Source: Prosthecochloris marina (GTDB lineage: Bacteria; Bacteroidota; Chlorobiia; Chlorobiales; Chlorobiaceae). From it: 64,000 nt of DNA. The first letter of the stretch is position 1; the number at the start of each line of letters is the position of its first letter. This document shows, piece after piece, positions 9,002 through 21,534 of this stretch. The notes beneath the pieces were generated by a model. That model was not told the DNA's origin. It made no database searches and saw only the letters and a program-made list of their open reading frames with translations. The stretch covers positions 1 through 64,000 of the forward strand of contig NZ_PDNZ01000003.1 of NCBI RefSeq assembly GCF_003182595.1, written 5' to 3'. The position numbers and the translations under genes are program-made.

Positions 9002-10786
9002 TTATTGAACCCGAATAGCGTCAGAGTTACAGACCTCGACACACATACCGCAGTTAATACAAAGTTCCATGTCAATCACCCAGGTCTCGGGCTTTTTAAC
9101 AACACCGGTTATCGCATCCACCGGACAGTACCGTTGGCAAATTGAACAACCCGTGCAGGATTCCGGCATGATGGTATGGGTTATAAGCCCCTTACAGACG
9201 CCGGCAGGACATCGTTTTTCTTCTACATGTGCGATGTATTCATCCCTGAAATACTTCAGCGTCGTCAGGACCGGATTCGGTGCGGTCTGTCCAAGACCGC
9301 AAAGGCTGGACGATTTTACCTGGTGGGCAACTTCCTCCAACGTATCGATGTCCTCCATCGTTCCTTCTCCATCACAAATTCTGCTGAGCAGCTCTTTCAT
9401 GCGAAGAGTTCCTATTCTGCAGAATGTACATTTACCACACGATTCAATCTGGGTAAACTCAAGGAAATACCGGGCTATATCGACCATGCAGGATTTGGTA
9501 TCCATGACGATCATACCACCCGATCCCATGATTGCACCTGTTGCATTCAAAGCTTCATACTCGATCGGTGTATCGAACAGCGATTCCGGAATACATCCCC
9601 CGCTGGGACCACCAAGCTGAACCGCTTTAATCGGAAACCCTGTAGATGAACCGCCGCCGATATCATAGAGTACCTGCCGAATGGTCATACCCATCGGAAC
9701 CTCAACGAGTCCCCCCCTTTTTATAGCTCCCGCAAGGGCAAACACTTTGGTTCCTCTGGATTGCTCGGTGCCGATTTCCGCATATGCCGAACCGCTGTTT
9801 TCAATAATCCATGGAAGGTTGGCAAGCGTTTCGACATTGTTTATAATCGTCGGCTTTCCAAACAAGCCTTTAACCGCCGGGAAGGGCGGACGAATACGGG
9901 GCATACCACGCTTACCTTCGATAGAAGCGATCAGAGCAGTTTCTTCACCGCAAACAAAAGCTCCGGCCCCCTGCTTGATTTTAACATCGAAATCAAAGCC
10001 GTACCCTAAGATGTTTTTACCGAGAAATCCTGCTTCACGGGCATCCTCGATCGCTCTACCGAAATGCTCAACGGCAAGAGGATACTCAGCACGGATATAT
10101 GCATACCCTTTGGTGGCCCCGATAGCATACGCTGCGATAAGCATTCCTTCAAGAACGCTATGAGGATCTCCCTCAAGCAATGAGCGATCCATGAACGCAC
10201 CCGGATCTCCTTCATCACCGTTGCATATAAGGTATTTCTCGTCCCCTTCCGCCGAACGTGCAAAGTTCCACTTCACTGCTGTAGGAAACCCTGCTCCGCC
10301 CCGGCCGCGTATACCCGCGGTTTTCACTTCTTCGATGACCTGTTCCGGAGACATATCGTCCTCGAGCATCTTTTCAACTGCATTGTATCCACCCCGCTTC
10401 CGATACTCTTCGAAAGATTTCGGATCAATCTGCCCAACGTTGCGCAACACAATTCTGGTCTGGCGTGTAAGATAATCCGCTCCATTCATCGACATACTTG
10501 AACGAAGCAGGTAATCGGCCTGAAGGTCACCATCTCCCTGATGAAAGCCGAGAATCGAAGGAATATTTTTTTTATCGACTTTTCCGTAAAGAAATGCGTC
10601 TCCTTTGTCATCGATGATTTCAACCATCACCTCCTGATGACACATCCCGACACATCCTACGGTTTTCATCTCGGCATCGGGCACCAGGCTCCTGAATGTA
10701 TTGTACACCTCTTTGGCCCCTGCCGCTATACCACATGTCCCTTCACCAACAATGATCGTCAATGGCTTTCCTGGCTGTGAACTCAT
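9002..10786 (-). CDS. NuoF/HydB-like NADH-binding flavoprotein subunit
   Basis: 594 residues. The N-terminal ~85 residues are a thioredoxin-like [2Fe-2S] domain (Cys18 in 'GTCGIAAGA', Cys45/49 in 'GCVGMC'). Next is the NuoF core with the FMN/NADH glycine loop 'GIRGRGGAGFPTAVKW', 'NGDEGDPGAFMDR' and 'CGEETALIASIEGKRG', an SLBB region, and the [4Fe-4S] site 'ESCGKCTFCRIGT'. The C-terminus adds two ferredoxin-type clusters ('CTGCSICQRYC', 'CINCGMCVEVC'). This N- and C-extended form is that of HydB/StnB-like subunits, not of plain complex I NuoF. ATG 10786 overlaps the stop of the NuoE-like gene by four bases. It is expected to exchange electrons with NAD(H) and pass them along the clusters. Confidence 0.9.
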   Translation of the reverse strand: MSSQPGKPLTIIVGEGTCGIAAGAKEVYNTFRSLVPDAEMKTVGCVGMCHQEVMVEIIDDKGDAFLYGKVDKKNIPSILGFHQGDGDLQADYLLRSSMSMNGADYLTRQTRIVLRNVGQIDPKSFEEYRKRGGYNAVEKMLEDDMSPEQVIEEVKTAGIRGRGGAGFPTAVKWNFARSAEGDEKYLICNGDEGDPGAFMDRSLLEGDPHSVLEGMLIAAYAIGATKGYAYIRAEYPLAVEHFGRAIEDAREAGFLGKNILGYGFDFDVKIKQGAGAFVCGEETALIASIEGKRGMPRIRPPFPAVKGLFGKPTIINNVETLANLPWIIENSGSAYAEIGTEQSRGTKVFALAGAIKRGGLVEVPMGMTIRQVLYDIGGGSSTGFPIKAVQLGGPSGGCIPESLFDTPIEYEALNATGAIMGSGGMIVMDTKSCMVDIARYFLEFTQIESCGKCTFCRIGTLRMKELLSRICDGEGTMEDIDTLEEVAHQVKSSSLCGLGQTAPNPVLTTLKYFRDEYIAHVEEKRCPAGVCKGLITHTIMPESCTGCSICQRYCPVDAITGVVKKPETWVIDMELCINCGMCVEVCNSDAIRVQ

Positions 10787-11370
10787 TGCTGAACCTCCTT
10801 TTTCTTTTTATCGGACGACTTCTTTTGAGGAGCATCAGCCTCGCCCTTTTCTTCTCCATGACCAGGAAGAAACTCTCCATGCTTGCGCGCATGCTTTTTC
10901 AGACTTCTCTGTGCATCGGCTCCTTTGAGGTTTCCGAACGTCTCTTCTCCGATAACCATGACCGGAGCAAGACTGCAGCAGCCAATACAGGCTACATCTT
11001 CTATGGTATAGCTTCCATTGGAAGCTGTATCCTCTTCTTCCTCGGTTATTCCAAGGCTTTGACGAAGCGCTGTATTCAAACGATCAGCACCGCTGACATG
11101 GCAGGCCGTCCCATGACAAACTTTAATCACATGTCGCCCGACAGGGTCCAAGCGAAACTGGGAATAGAATGTTGCAACTCCAAAAAGCTGACTGGCACTG
11201 ATGTCGGTTTCGGATACAATGATATCCATTGCTTCTCTGGGCAAATAACCGTACTCGTTTTGAACAGCCTGGAGCAAAGGAACCGCCGCAGAAGCATCGC
11301 TTCCGTTTTCAGCAATCCACTTCATTACCAATGCTTTATCGACGGTAGCTACCAGGGAGTTTTGTTCCAC
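10783..11370 (-). CDS. NuoE-like [2Fe-2S] subunit
   Basis: 195 residues. The thioredoxin-like fold of NuoE/HydC is clear: 'ALPLLQ'-type helical start, 'LFGVATFYSQFRL', and the [2Fe-2S] ligands Cys85 and Cys90 ('CHGTAC') with Cys128 and Cys132 ('CIGCC'). The last ~40 residues are a charged lysine/glutamate-rich tail absent from most NuoE proteins. The start is GTG 11370, supported by AAGGAGG seven bases upstream. It is the first gene of the three-gene complex and overlaps the NuoF-like gene by four bases. Complex I of green sulfur bacteria lacks NuoE/F/G, so these genes should not be read as its input module without further evidence. Confidence 0.9.
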   Translation of the reverse strand: MEQNSLVATVDKALVMKWIAENGSDASAAVPLLQAVQNEYGYLPREAMDIIVSETDISASQLFGVATFYSQFRLDPVGRHVIKVCHGTACHVSGADRLNTALRQSLGITEEEEDTASNGSYTIEDVACIGCCSLAPVMVIGEETFGNLKGADAQRSLKKHARKHGEFLPGHGEEKGEADAPQKKSSDKKKKEVQQ

Positions 11371-11617
11371 GAAATATCCTCCTTGTTAGTGGTTCGCAAT
11401 AACTCTCTTGACTCAGAACAATAAATGCCCACTCATTTCCATCGCTCAAGCAAAAAAAGACCGGCAGAAATGAAACAGGCAAATGTTTTGTTCAATCATC
11501 GATGACTATGCTCCAGGGAGAAAAATCCCCCCATCACAGCCGCAGAAGGTCAAAATTCTTATGATAAGAGAAAATAACGGTGATTCAAAAAAATAACTTC
11601 AGAAAGATGAAGAACCA

Positions 11618-12061
11618 TTATTGTTTTCCGATAAACCTTCGGCGAATATCATCCACACGGTTTCGGTTGACGCCAAGATCGGAAAAACCGAGCCTCGAAG
11701 ACGAACGCACATGGATCACTTTGCCGGCTTTGTCCAAACGAAATTCAACATCATCGACAAACCCGAACAGCGGCACAGTGAACGTCGACCAGAGATACTC
11801 ATTTTCCTCACTCAGCACAGCGCCACCCATATCGTCAATGATTTTTTTCAGAAGCTCCCATGCCTTGTCATGATTCATCGATTCATAGGCTATAGGCTCT
11901 ACCCATTCCTGGCTGTCAGGATTTTCACTGCACACACAGTTTGGTGTTCCAGGACAGGGCCTTAGCTTTCCTTCCGCCAGCCGGGGTTTTTCCGAAGGCT
12001 GCGGCCAAAACCCGGAAACGGTATTTGTCACGGCTTTCAAAGCATCGTTCACTATATCCAT
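11618..12061 (-). CDS. DUF1499 family protein
   Basis: 147 residues. The DUF1499 signature is visible as 'LRPCPGTPNCVCSE' near residue 35 and a C-terminal 'HVRSSSRLGFSDLGVNRNRVDDIRRRF'. There is no signal peptide; the N-terminal 25 residues are weakly amphipathic. The family is widespread in bacteria and plastids, and no biochemical role is established. The gene lies 247 bp upstream of the NuoE-like gene on the same strand. That gap has no strong promoter I could define, so linkage to the redox operon is uncertain. Confidence 0.8.
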   Translation of the reverse strand: MDIVNDALKAVTNTVSGFWPQPSEKPRLAEGKLRPCPGTPNCVCSENPDSQEWVEPIAYESMNHDKAWELLKKIIDDMGGAVLSEENEYLWSTFTVPLFGFVDDVEFRLDKAGKVIHVRSSSRLGFSDLGVNRNRVDDIRRRFIGKQ

Positions 12062-12197
12062 AGCTCATTGTCCTTGGTTTGAATTGTTTGGAATTTTTCC
12101 TTTGTCCGGCACTCTTCGCTCGAATAATATCAGTACACGACGCCTTAAAAAGTGCCCTGATTTTTGAAAAATACATACCTTTTTTCCGAATAAGACA

Positions 12198-13094
12198 TCA
12201 TAGTATCATCCACCACAGCGGTAACGTCAGAAAAGAAAGCACGACTCCTACCGCAACCATCATGTTGGCCAAAGGAGGATCAATACCATGCTCCGTCGCG
12301 ATAATTCCCGCCGTGATCATTGGCGGCATTGCCGCCTCGAACAGGGTCACCTTTATCGGCAGCCCGTCGAGTCCAAACAAGTGAACATAGAGAACATAGA
12401 GAAGAAAGGGCGCAAGCAAAAGCTTGAACCCCAAGCCGAGAAAAAGGTTGAAAGCGTTTCCCTTGAAGTGAACAGGATTGAGCTGGTAACCCACTGAAAA
12501 CAAAGCAAGCGGCGCCAAGGTATCACCCAGACGACGGAGAACTGCGCTGAACCATAATGGATAATCAACCGGGATCAGCATAACGGCAATAAGCAGGGCG
12601 ATAAAGGGAGGGAAAAAAACTATTTTCTTCAGAATATCTCCGGCAGATGGTTTGCCGTCGGAATAAATTCCGGCAACGGTTATCCCAAAAGTCGACAACA
12701 CCATGAAAGAACCAAGCTGATCGACAATGATGCCGCTCCCGATTCCTGCTTCACCGTAAAAGGCTTCGATCATCGGCAAACCGAGAAACGAGGTATTCCC
12801 GAGTCCACCAGTCAGAATCAGAGCTCCGACAGTTGCTCTCGGAAGGTTAAAAAATCTTCCGAGAAGCAGAAAAAACAATGCTCCAAGTCCGAAATGCAAC
12901 CACGGCATGGCCGCCATGTACAAGACATCGGCCGAAAAGCTGAGATCGTGAATGTACAGCAGCGTCACTGCAGGTAATGAAACATGAATTATGAAACCGT
13001 TGAGTACCGACGGGGTTGTTTGCGGAAGTTTTCCGAAACCCCGGAGCAGTCCTCCTGCGAGAAAGCAGACAATAAGGAGCAAAAGATTGTGCAT
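12198..13094 (-). CDS. AEC (auxin efflux carrier) family transporter
   Basis: 298 residues, almost entirely hydrophobic, with about ten membrane segments in two halves, as in AEC carriers. Family features include 'GGLGNTSFLGLPMIEAFYG' near residue 105 in the first half and a polar break before 'AMPPMITAGIIATEHG' in the second half. Bacterial members export or import small carboxylates such as malate or malonate; the substrate cannot be read from sequence. Inner membrane. It stands alone between DUF1499 and two small genes, on the same strand. Confidence 0.85.
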   Translation of the reverse strand: MHNLLLLIVCFLAGGLLRGFGKLPQTTPSVLNGFIIHVSLPAVTLLYIHDLSFSADVLYMAAMPWLHFGLGALFFLLLGRFFNLPRATVGALILTGGLGNTSFLGLPMIEAFYGEAGIGSGIIVDQLGSFMVLSTFGITVAGIYSDGKPSAGDILKKIVFFPPFIALLIAVMLIPVDYPLWFSAVLRRLGDTLAPLALFSVGYQLNPVHFKGNAFNLFLGLGFKLLLAPFLLYVLYVHLFGLDGLPIKVTLFEAAMPPMITAGIIATEHGIDPPLANMMVAVGVVLSFLTLPLWWMIL

Positions 13095-13154
13095 GTGCTT
13101 GAAAAATGAAGGGTTCCCTCTGTTACTTTTTTGCTATTGACATCTTTACCATGA

Positions 13155-13349
13155 TCACTGTTCCGGCATTCTTGTAATCAACAAACCCATATTGCGAATA
13201 TAATCCTCTTTGCCCTTAAGCCATTCAATTGACTTCGTTTCTCTCGAAAAGGCAGCAAACCCAATAGTTTCGCTGTTTGCATTCTCAATGCACATCGCTC
13301 TTTTCTTCAGCAAATCCCGGTATCGTTCCACCCCTACTTTTCTTGCCAA
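13155..13349 (-). CDS. small hypothetical protein
   Basis: 64 residues, basic at the N-terminus, with no membrane segment or recognised motif. It would start at a TTG three bases after the stop of the 72-residue gene upstream, which fits tight translational coupling; an in-frame GTG six codons later is an alternative. It carries 'ENANSETIGFAAFSRETKSIEWLKG', which looks like real folded protein, not random sequence, but I do not recognise a family. Confidence 0.45.
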   Translation of the reverse strand: MARKVGVERYRDLLKKRAMCIENANSETIGFAAFSRETKSIEWLKGKEDYIRNMGLLITRMPEQ

Positions 13350-13352
13350 GGC

Positions 13353-13571
13353 TTAACGCATAACTTTTTTCCTGTATTCATCCAAACTTGCCGTCAGGCA
13401 ACTGACAAGTTCCGTTGCAACGCGCAATATCTGCTTCTGATCAAACTCCTGTTTTCTCATCTGCTGGTAAAACTGACGCGCCAGATTCACGGCAAGAGCC
13501 TCAGGATTTCCTCCAGAAACAACGATGGAATCAAACGTGAATACTACGTTATCGTCCTGCTTACCCTGCAT
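13353..13571 (-). CDS. small hypothetical protein
   Basis: 72 residues, soluble, with a beta-rich start ('VVFTFDSIVVSGGNPEAL') followed by two amphipathic helices ('ARQFYQQMRKQEFDQKQILRVATELVSCL'). A very good ribosome binding site (AGGAGG, six bases before ATG 13571) argues that it is translated. No family recognised. It is followed after three bases by another small gene, suggesting a two-gene unit. Confidence 0.6.
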   Translation of the reverse strand: MQGKQDDNVVFTFDSIVVSGGNPEALAVNLARQFYQQMRKQEFDQKQILRVATELVSCLTASLDEYRKKVMR

Positions 13572-13617
13572 GGGAACCTCCTTTTACAGTTTGTGGTTAT
13601 CGGCAAAAACTATTACG

Positions 13618-14628
13618 CTATGAAAATTTCAGGCCTATCACCTGTTCAGCAGCTGAGACTATCCTATCAGCAAGAAATTCTGTAAAAATCTCGGCATCGT
13701 TGATGCAAGGAATATAGGTCGTTGCAGATAACCCGCTTCCTTTAAGCATATTCATTGCATTCAGGATAGTTTCATTCCCTTCGGCAAAATAACCGGCGTT
13801 AAAAAGAGCAACAGGTTTCGGCGGCTCTTTCTTCAACATCTCAAGTGTCTCTTCGAGAGAAGGAGATGTCCACGTTCCTCCGACATCGTGATTAAGATAG
13901 GCGCTGTAAACATCCCGAAAAGGATTTCTTGTATCCTTCATAATCAACGCCCGCAATGTTTCACCAAAAACGGTTGTTTCCTGTTGTCCGGTATGAAAGA
14001 GCGGAGGATTTCCCTGAGCATCAGCGATAAGTGTGCCATGAAAACAAAGAACAAGAACCGGTTCATCCCTTTCTCTTTTCCAGGTCTGTTCCGCATGCTG
14101 AAAAATATGATCGAGATAGACCGCCAAAAGTCCCTTGTCTCTCCATAAGCGACTGACAATCTTTACACCGGAAAGATCATATTCCTCACACCTATCGTTA
14201 AGAAACCAGCAGATCGATCCACAGGCAAGCCGGTTATCCACAGGCGACATGTAAAGCATGATCTGAGCATCGTAATGCCGGGTGTCATCGATAACATCCT
14301 CCATAAATGGAACAGTTACCGAAAATGCCGGAAAAACATCGAATGACAACGATCCCGATGCGTCCCGATAGCGGGCAAGCTTATCGGCAATCCTTGCAAC
14401 CTGTTTACGGGTAACCTGATTATGAGGAGATACATAGCGTAACTTGGCAAACCTCGCCCTGTTTTTCAGGCCCGACATAATGGATATCAACAACTGAAGA
14501 GGTCTGGGAAGCTTCATGACTTCGGATGCGTGAGCCAAGGTATGACGAGTCATGGAAAAGTTATCCAAAAAACCGTCAGTTTCCGCTTCTCCGTGAGCAA
14601 CAATGATAACAGCAACTTTTTTCGCCAT
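13618..14628 (-). CDS. ferrochelatase-family protein
   Basis: About 336 residues. Chelatase-family features are 'VAVIIVAHGEAETDGFLDNF' at the start, 'MLYMSPVDNRLACG' in the middle, and 'VLVLCFHGTLIA', where the histidine matches the catalytic or metal-contacting HemH histidine. Ferrochelatase inserts Fe2+ into protoporphyrin IX for haem. Several canonical HemH motifs are weak, so this may be a divergent branch, or a related cobalt/iron chelatase of the CbiK/SirB type. ATG 14628 is chosen because the conserved N-terminus follows it; a TTG twenty codons upstream (14688) with a purine-rich stretch before it is the alternative. Confidence 0.65.
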   Translation of the reverse strand: MAKKVAVIIVAHGEAETDGFLDNFSMTRHTLAHASEVMKLPRPLQLLISIMSGLKNRARFAKLRYVSPHNQVTRKQVARIADKLARYRDASGSLSFDVFPAFSVTVPFMEDVIDDTRHYDAQIMLYMSPVDNRLACGSICWFLNDRCEEYDLSGVKIVSRLWRDKGLLAVYLDHIFQHAEQTWKRERDEPVLVLCFHGTLIADAQGNPPLFHTGQQETTVFGETLRALIMKDTRNPFRDVYSAYLNHDVGGTWTSPSLEETLEMLKKEPPKPVALFNAGYFAEGNETILNAMNMLKGSGLSATTYIPCINDAEIFTEFLADRIVSAAEQVIGLKFS

Positions 14629-14703
14629 TGGCGCTGAATGTCTTATTATTTCGGGACAAACGACAGGTTTGCGGGTCAAATCCGACAATGCTTTCTATCC
14701 CCC

Positions 14704-15786
14704 TCAATCATTGACATTTCCAACAACTTTCGCATCCATTCCCTGCCTGAACTTCTCTTCGGGTTTGACAACAACACTGTCCCCTTGAATCAGGCCATCG
14801 AGTATCTCGACGAAGCGACTATCTTCGGCACCGCTTTTTATCGCCTGCTTCTGCAGCTTTCCTTTTTCTACCTTCCATACATAGTTCTGCTGCATTTGCT
14901 CGAGTACGGAACTTTTCGGGACCAGTAACGCTCCTTCGCGAACATTATAAACTATGTTTGCCGTCGCCGTCATCCCAACCTGCAAACCCTCGATATGTTC
15001 ATCGAGTTCCAGGTACACCTTCGATGTCTTGGTGATCCTGTCCGTCTCGGGAACTATCCGGGAAACAACGGCAGAAAAACGCTCTTCCGGCAATGCATCC
15101 AACGCCACAGTTGCAATCTGACCTTTTTTCAGGCGGGGAACATCAAGTTCATCAACTTCAACGTTAATGACATAACTGTTTGTATCGATAATTCTCGCAA
15201 CAAGTGTGTTCTCGACAATGTAATCCCCAACTTTTGCGTCGAGCAGGGCCAGTACACCTGCAAGAGGAGCATTGACCTGCTGCTTTTTCAGATCATCCTT
15301 GCGACTTTTCAGCTGAACATCCCGCTGTTGCAATTTTCTTTTCGCCTGTGTGTATTCCCTTTCAGCGTCATCCAATTCCTGCACTGAAACAGCCCCTGCT
15401 TTAAAAAGATTGCGATTTCTCTTCAGCTTTACCTGTAAATCGTCAGCTTTCGCCTTCTGCTCCGCATACGCTGCCTCTGCCTCCTCCACAGCAAGCTGCA
15501 ACCGGCGGTCATCGAACGCAAGGACTGCACTGCCTTTTTCCAACCACTCCCCCTCATATGCCCCGATAAAACCCACCGTCGCGGATATCTCGCTACGGAG
15601 ATCGGCCATCGCATCAGCATCGACATAACCGGTTGCATAAATTGCTTCTGCAAGCTCCATCTTTTTTACGGTAGAAACCTCTACAACAACGGTATTTCCC
15701 CTTGTAACGAGATAGATAACCGTTACAAGAAAAACAATCCCCAATACAACGGTATACTTGGGCAATATCTTCTGTAATGTCTGCAT
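14704..15786 (-). CDS. HlyD/MacA-type periplasmic adaptor (membrane fusion) protein
   Basis: 360 residues. A single N-terminal membrane anchor (~12-30) is followed by a half-lipoyl domain, a long alpha-hairpin (~105-170, heptad-like, Lys/Glu/Gln-rich), the second half-lipoyl, a beta-barrel ('YVINVEVDELDVPRLKKGQIATV') and a membrane-proximal domain. These proteins bridge an inner-membrane exporter (ABC or RND) and an outer-membrane channel. No exporter gene is adjacent; the LolD-like ATPase at 21.5 kb is a possible but unproven partner. The gene ends just short of the ferrochelatase-like gene on the same strand. Confidence 0.85.
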   Translation of the reverse strand: MQTLQKILPKYTVVLGIVFLVTVIYLVTRGNTVVVEVSTVKKMELAEAIYATGYVDADAMADLRSEISATVGFIGAYEGEWLEKGSAVLAFDDRRLQLAVEEAEAAYAEQKAKADDLQVKLKRNRNLFKAGAVSVQELDDAEREYTQAKRKLQQRDVQLKSRKDDLKKQQVNAPLAGVLALLDAKVGDYIVENTLVARIIDTNSYVINVEVDELDVPRLKKGQIATVALDALPEERFSAVVSRIVPETDRITKTSKVYLELDEHIEGLQVGMTATANIVYNVREGALLVPKSSVLEQMQQNYVWKVEKGKLQKQAIKSGAEDSRFVEILDGLIQGDSVVVKPEEKFRQGMDAKVVGNVND

Positions 15787-16047
15787 ATCTGCCAGGAAAG
15801 CTTTAAAATGCTGATGTGGAAGTTAAGAGTTTCAAAATTTTTCTCCTTACCAACCTTGGTTTTTCCATATTTTTATCAATCTTTAGGGTCTATGCAACCT
15901 ACATCGAGCGGTTATCGAATGCATGAGCTAGTCGAAAGGACAAAAGAGGTGCATCTATTGAATATGCTTGGTTTAGGACGAAAAAATATACGTAAACGGG
16001 TATCGGTGTATGAAAACACCGGTAATTGTAACTAACCTACCGAGTTT

Positions 16048-16461
16048 ATGAGTAATCCTCAAGATCTTCAAAAGGACTTTTTGGAAAGTGTCAAATTTGA
16101 TACCAACGGGCTGGTTCCGGCTATTGTTCAGGACCATGAAACCGGTAAGGTTCTGATGATGGCCTGGATGAACCGCGAAAGTCTTGAAATGACTTTAAAA
16201 AAAGGAAAGGCCTGTTATTGGAGCCGAAGCCGTCAAAAACTTTGGCTCAAAGGGGAATCATCAGGCAACATGCAGGAGATCCACGATATACTTATCGACT
16301 GTGATGGAGATACGTTGCTTCTCAAGGTTTCCCAGAAGGGAGGGGCCTGTCATGTAGGGTATCACTCTTGCTTCTACCGTAAGGTAAAAAAAGATCTTTC
16401 TCTGGAAATCTGCGATACTTTGATGTTCAATCCTGATGACGTTTATGGTAAAAAAAGCTGA
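16048..16461 (+). CDS. hisI: phosphoribosyl-AMP cyclohydrolase
   Basis: 137 residues, the stand-alone HisI form without a fused HisE. Motifs: '[21 protein letters not shown]', '[17 protein letters not shown]', the metal-binding '[11 protein letters not shown]', and the cysteines of '[13 protein letters not shown]', which bind zinc. It opens the adenine ring of PR-AMP in histidine synthesis. Its last 26 bases overlap menG. A small inverted repeat (CGGTGT / ACACCG, 16004-16021) lies in its leader, too short to assign a role. Confidence 0.95.
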   Translation: MSNPQDLQKDFLESVKFDTNGLVPAIVQDHETGKVLMMAWMNRESLEMTLKKGKACYWSRSRQKLWLKGESSGNMQEIHDILIDCDGDTLLLKVSQKGGACHVGYHSCFYRKVKKDLSLEICDTLMFNPDDVYGKKS

Positions 16462-17197
16462 AAAGCCGATTCACCGGCCGGAAGAAGCCGCACAGTCTCT
16501 TTTCAGATCGAAGTCGCGCGCCTCGATACAGCACATGTTCGATGATGTTGCACCCACGTATGACTTTCTCAATCATCTCCTGAGTCTTGGTATCGACAAT
16601 TACTGGCGGTCCTATACAGCCAAACAAGCAAAACTGCTGGTAGGGAAAGAAAACCAAAACCCGAAAATCCTCGATGTCGCGACAGGCACCGGCGATCTTG
16701 CGCATGCCATGTCCGGTATTCCCGGATCGATGGTTACAGGGGTGGACATTTCACCAAACATGCTGGCAATTGCAAGAAAAAAATATCAATCCATCACCTT
16801 CAGCGAAGGATATGCAGAAAATCTTGCCTTTGAAAACGAGTCGTTCGATATCGTCAGTGCAGGGTTCGGCGCAAGAAACTTCGAGAACCTGCTGCAAGGA
16901 CTCAAAGAATTTCACAGAATTCTCAAACCTGGCGGGCATGCCTTCATCATCGAACCCATGATCCCCAGAAACCCTCTGTTGAAAAAGCTCTATTTGATTT
17001 ATTTCAAAAAAGTTCTTCCGAAAATAGCGGGGCTTTTCAGCAAATCAAGCTTCGCCTATGACTACTTACCGCATTCGGTCGAGGAATTCCCACAGGATGA
17101 GGCTTTTCTGTCGATTCTAAAAGATGCCGGATTCCGTGAAGCCGAATACCGTCCGATGACTTTTGAAACATCGATACTTTACATAGCAAAGAAATAA
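16436..17197 (+). CDS. menG: demethylmenaquinone methyltransferase (MenG/UbiE family)
   Basis: 253 residues, class I SAM methyltransferase. UbiE signatures are present: '[21 protein letters not shown]', the SAM loop '[12 protein letters not shown]', and '[24 protein letters not shown]'. It methylates demethylmenaquinone in the last step of menaquinone synthesis; green sulfur bacteria contain menaquinone and chlorobiumquinone but not ubiquinone, so the MenG name is preferred. The start may be ATG 16436 or ATG 16445; either lies inside the 3' end of hisI in another frame, so the two are probably translationally coupled. The gene ends 22 bp from the convergent LOG gene. Confidence 0.92.
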   Translation: MTFMVKKAEKPIHRPEEAAQSLFRSKSRASIQHMFDDVAPTYDFLNHLLSLGIDNYWRSYTAKQAKLLVGKENQNPKILDVATGTGDLAHAMSGIPGSMVTGVDISPNMLAIARKKYQSITFSEGYAENLAFENESFDIVSAGFGARNFENLLQGLKEFHRILKPGGHAFIIEPMIPRNPLLKKLYLIYFKKVLPKIAGLFSKSSFAYDYLPHSVEEFPQDEAFLSILKDAGFREAEYRPMTFETSILYIAKK

Positions 17198-17218
17198 ACT
17201 CGGTTTTTTCCCCCGATT

Positions 17219-17848
17219 TTACGGCATATCCCGCAGGTCAAAATCAACTTTGTATTTTTCAAAATTGTCGCAAACATGACCGCCTGCCGAGCGGTCGCTG
17301 TGTATTTTCCTGATAAGCGCAATGATTTTTTCGACTTCGTTGATATAAAAAATCACTCTCATATCGCTTTCACTGATCATTTTCCTGGAAAGCACTTCCG
17401 TCCTGAGCCATTCAAGCAGAGGCCCCCACATGGGCCCAAACAAAATAATCGGAGTTTCACAAATATGCTCTACCTGGACCAGTTGCCATGCATAAAACAG
17501 TTCAAGCAGTGTTCCGATTCCACCGGGAGCGACAATAACCGCATCCGACAACGACATGAATGTATCGAGCCGATTACTGAAACGATCGAATTCATGCTTG
17601 ATATCGAGATACTGATTAGCGACCTGCTCATGCGGTAGCTTGATATTCAAACCGATGGAATGAGTAGCTGAATTGGCACTCTTGTGACCTGAATTGGCTG
17701 CATTCATCAGTCCCGGCCCACCACCGGTAACAACATCGAAACCCGATTCAGCAAGGGCCTTTGCGATGGTGAAGACATCTTTGTATTCCTGATCGCCTTT
17801 TTTAATGCGGGCAGAGCCGAAAATCGCCACACGATAATGCGGATCCAT
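17219..17848 (-). CDS. LOG-family nucleotide phosphoribohydrolase-like protein
   Basis: About 209 residues. The Rossmann-fold LOG signature is complete: '[16 protein letters not shown]' near residue 40 and '[19 protein letters not shown]' near residue 110, with the conserved Glu of the PGGxGTxxE motif. Family members cleave nucleoside 5'-monophosphates (cytokinin-activating LOG in plants, AMP/pyrimidine nucleosidases in bacteria). Start at ATG 17848, with AGAAAGGG upstream; longer starts would run into ligA. It follows ligA on the same strand with a 19-bp gap. Confidence 0.85.
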   Translation of the reverse strand: MDPHYRVAIFGSARIKKGDQEYKDVFTIAKALAESGFDVVTGGGPGLMNAANSGHKSANSATHSIGLNIKLPHEQVANQYLDIKHEFDRFSNRLDTFMSLSDAVIVAPGGIGTLLELFYAWQLVQVEHICETPIILFGPMWGPLLEWLRTEVLSRKMISESDMRVIFYINEVEKIIALIRKIHSDRSAGGHVCDNFEKYKVDFDLRDMP

Positions 17849-17867
17849 TGTTTTGCCCTTTCTGTCG

Positions 17868-21511
<3,644 letters not shown>

Positions 21512-21534
21512 TGTCGCTGCTCCTCGATTTTATA

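Noticed and set aside
9002..11370. Input module of complex I (nuoE, nuoF)
   Set aside because: The NuoF-like protein has HydB-type N- and C-terminal extensions, the third subunit is NfnB-like, and no membrane nuo genes are nearby.
15808..16035. 75-codon frame in the gap before hisI
   Set aside because: No ribosome binding site and no protein-like composition; more likely the divergent promoter region of the HlyD and hisI genes.
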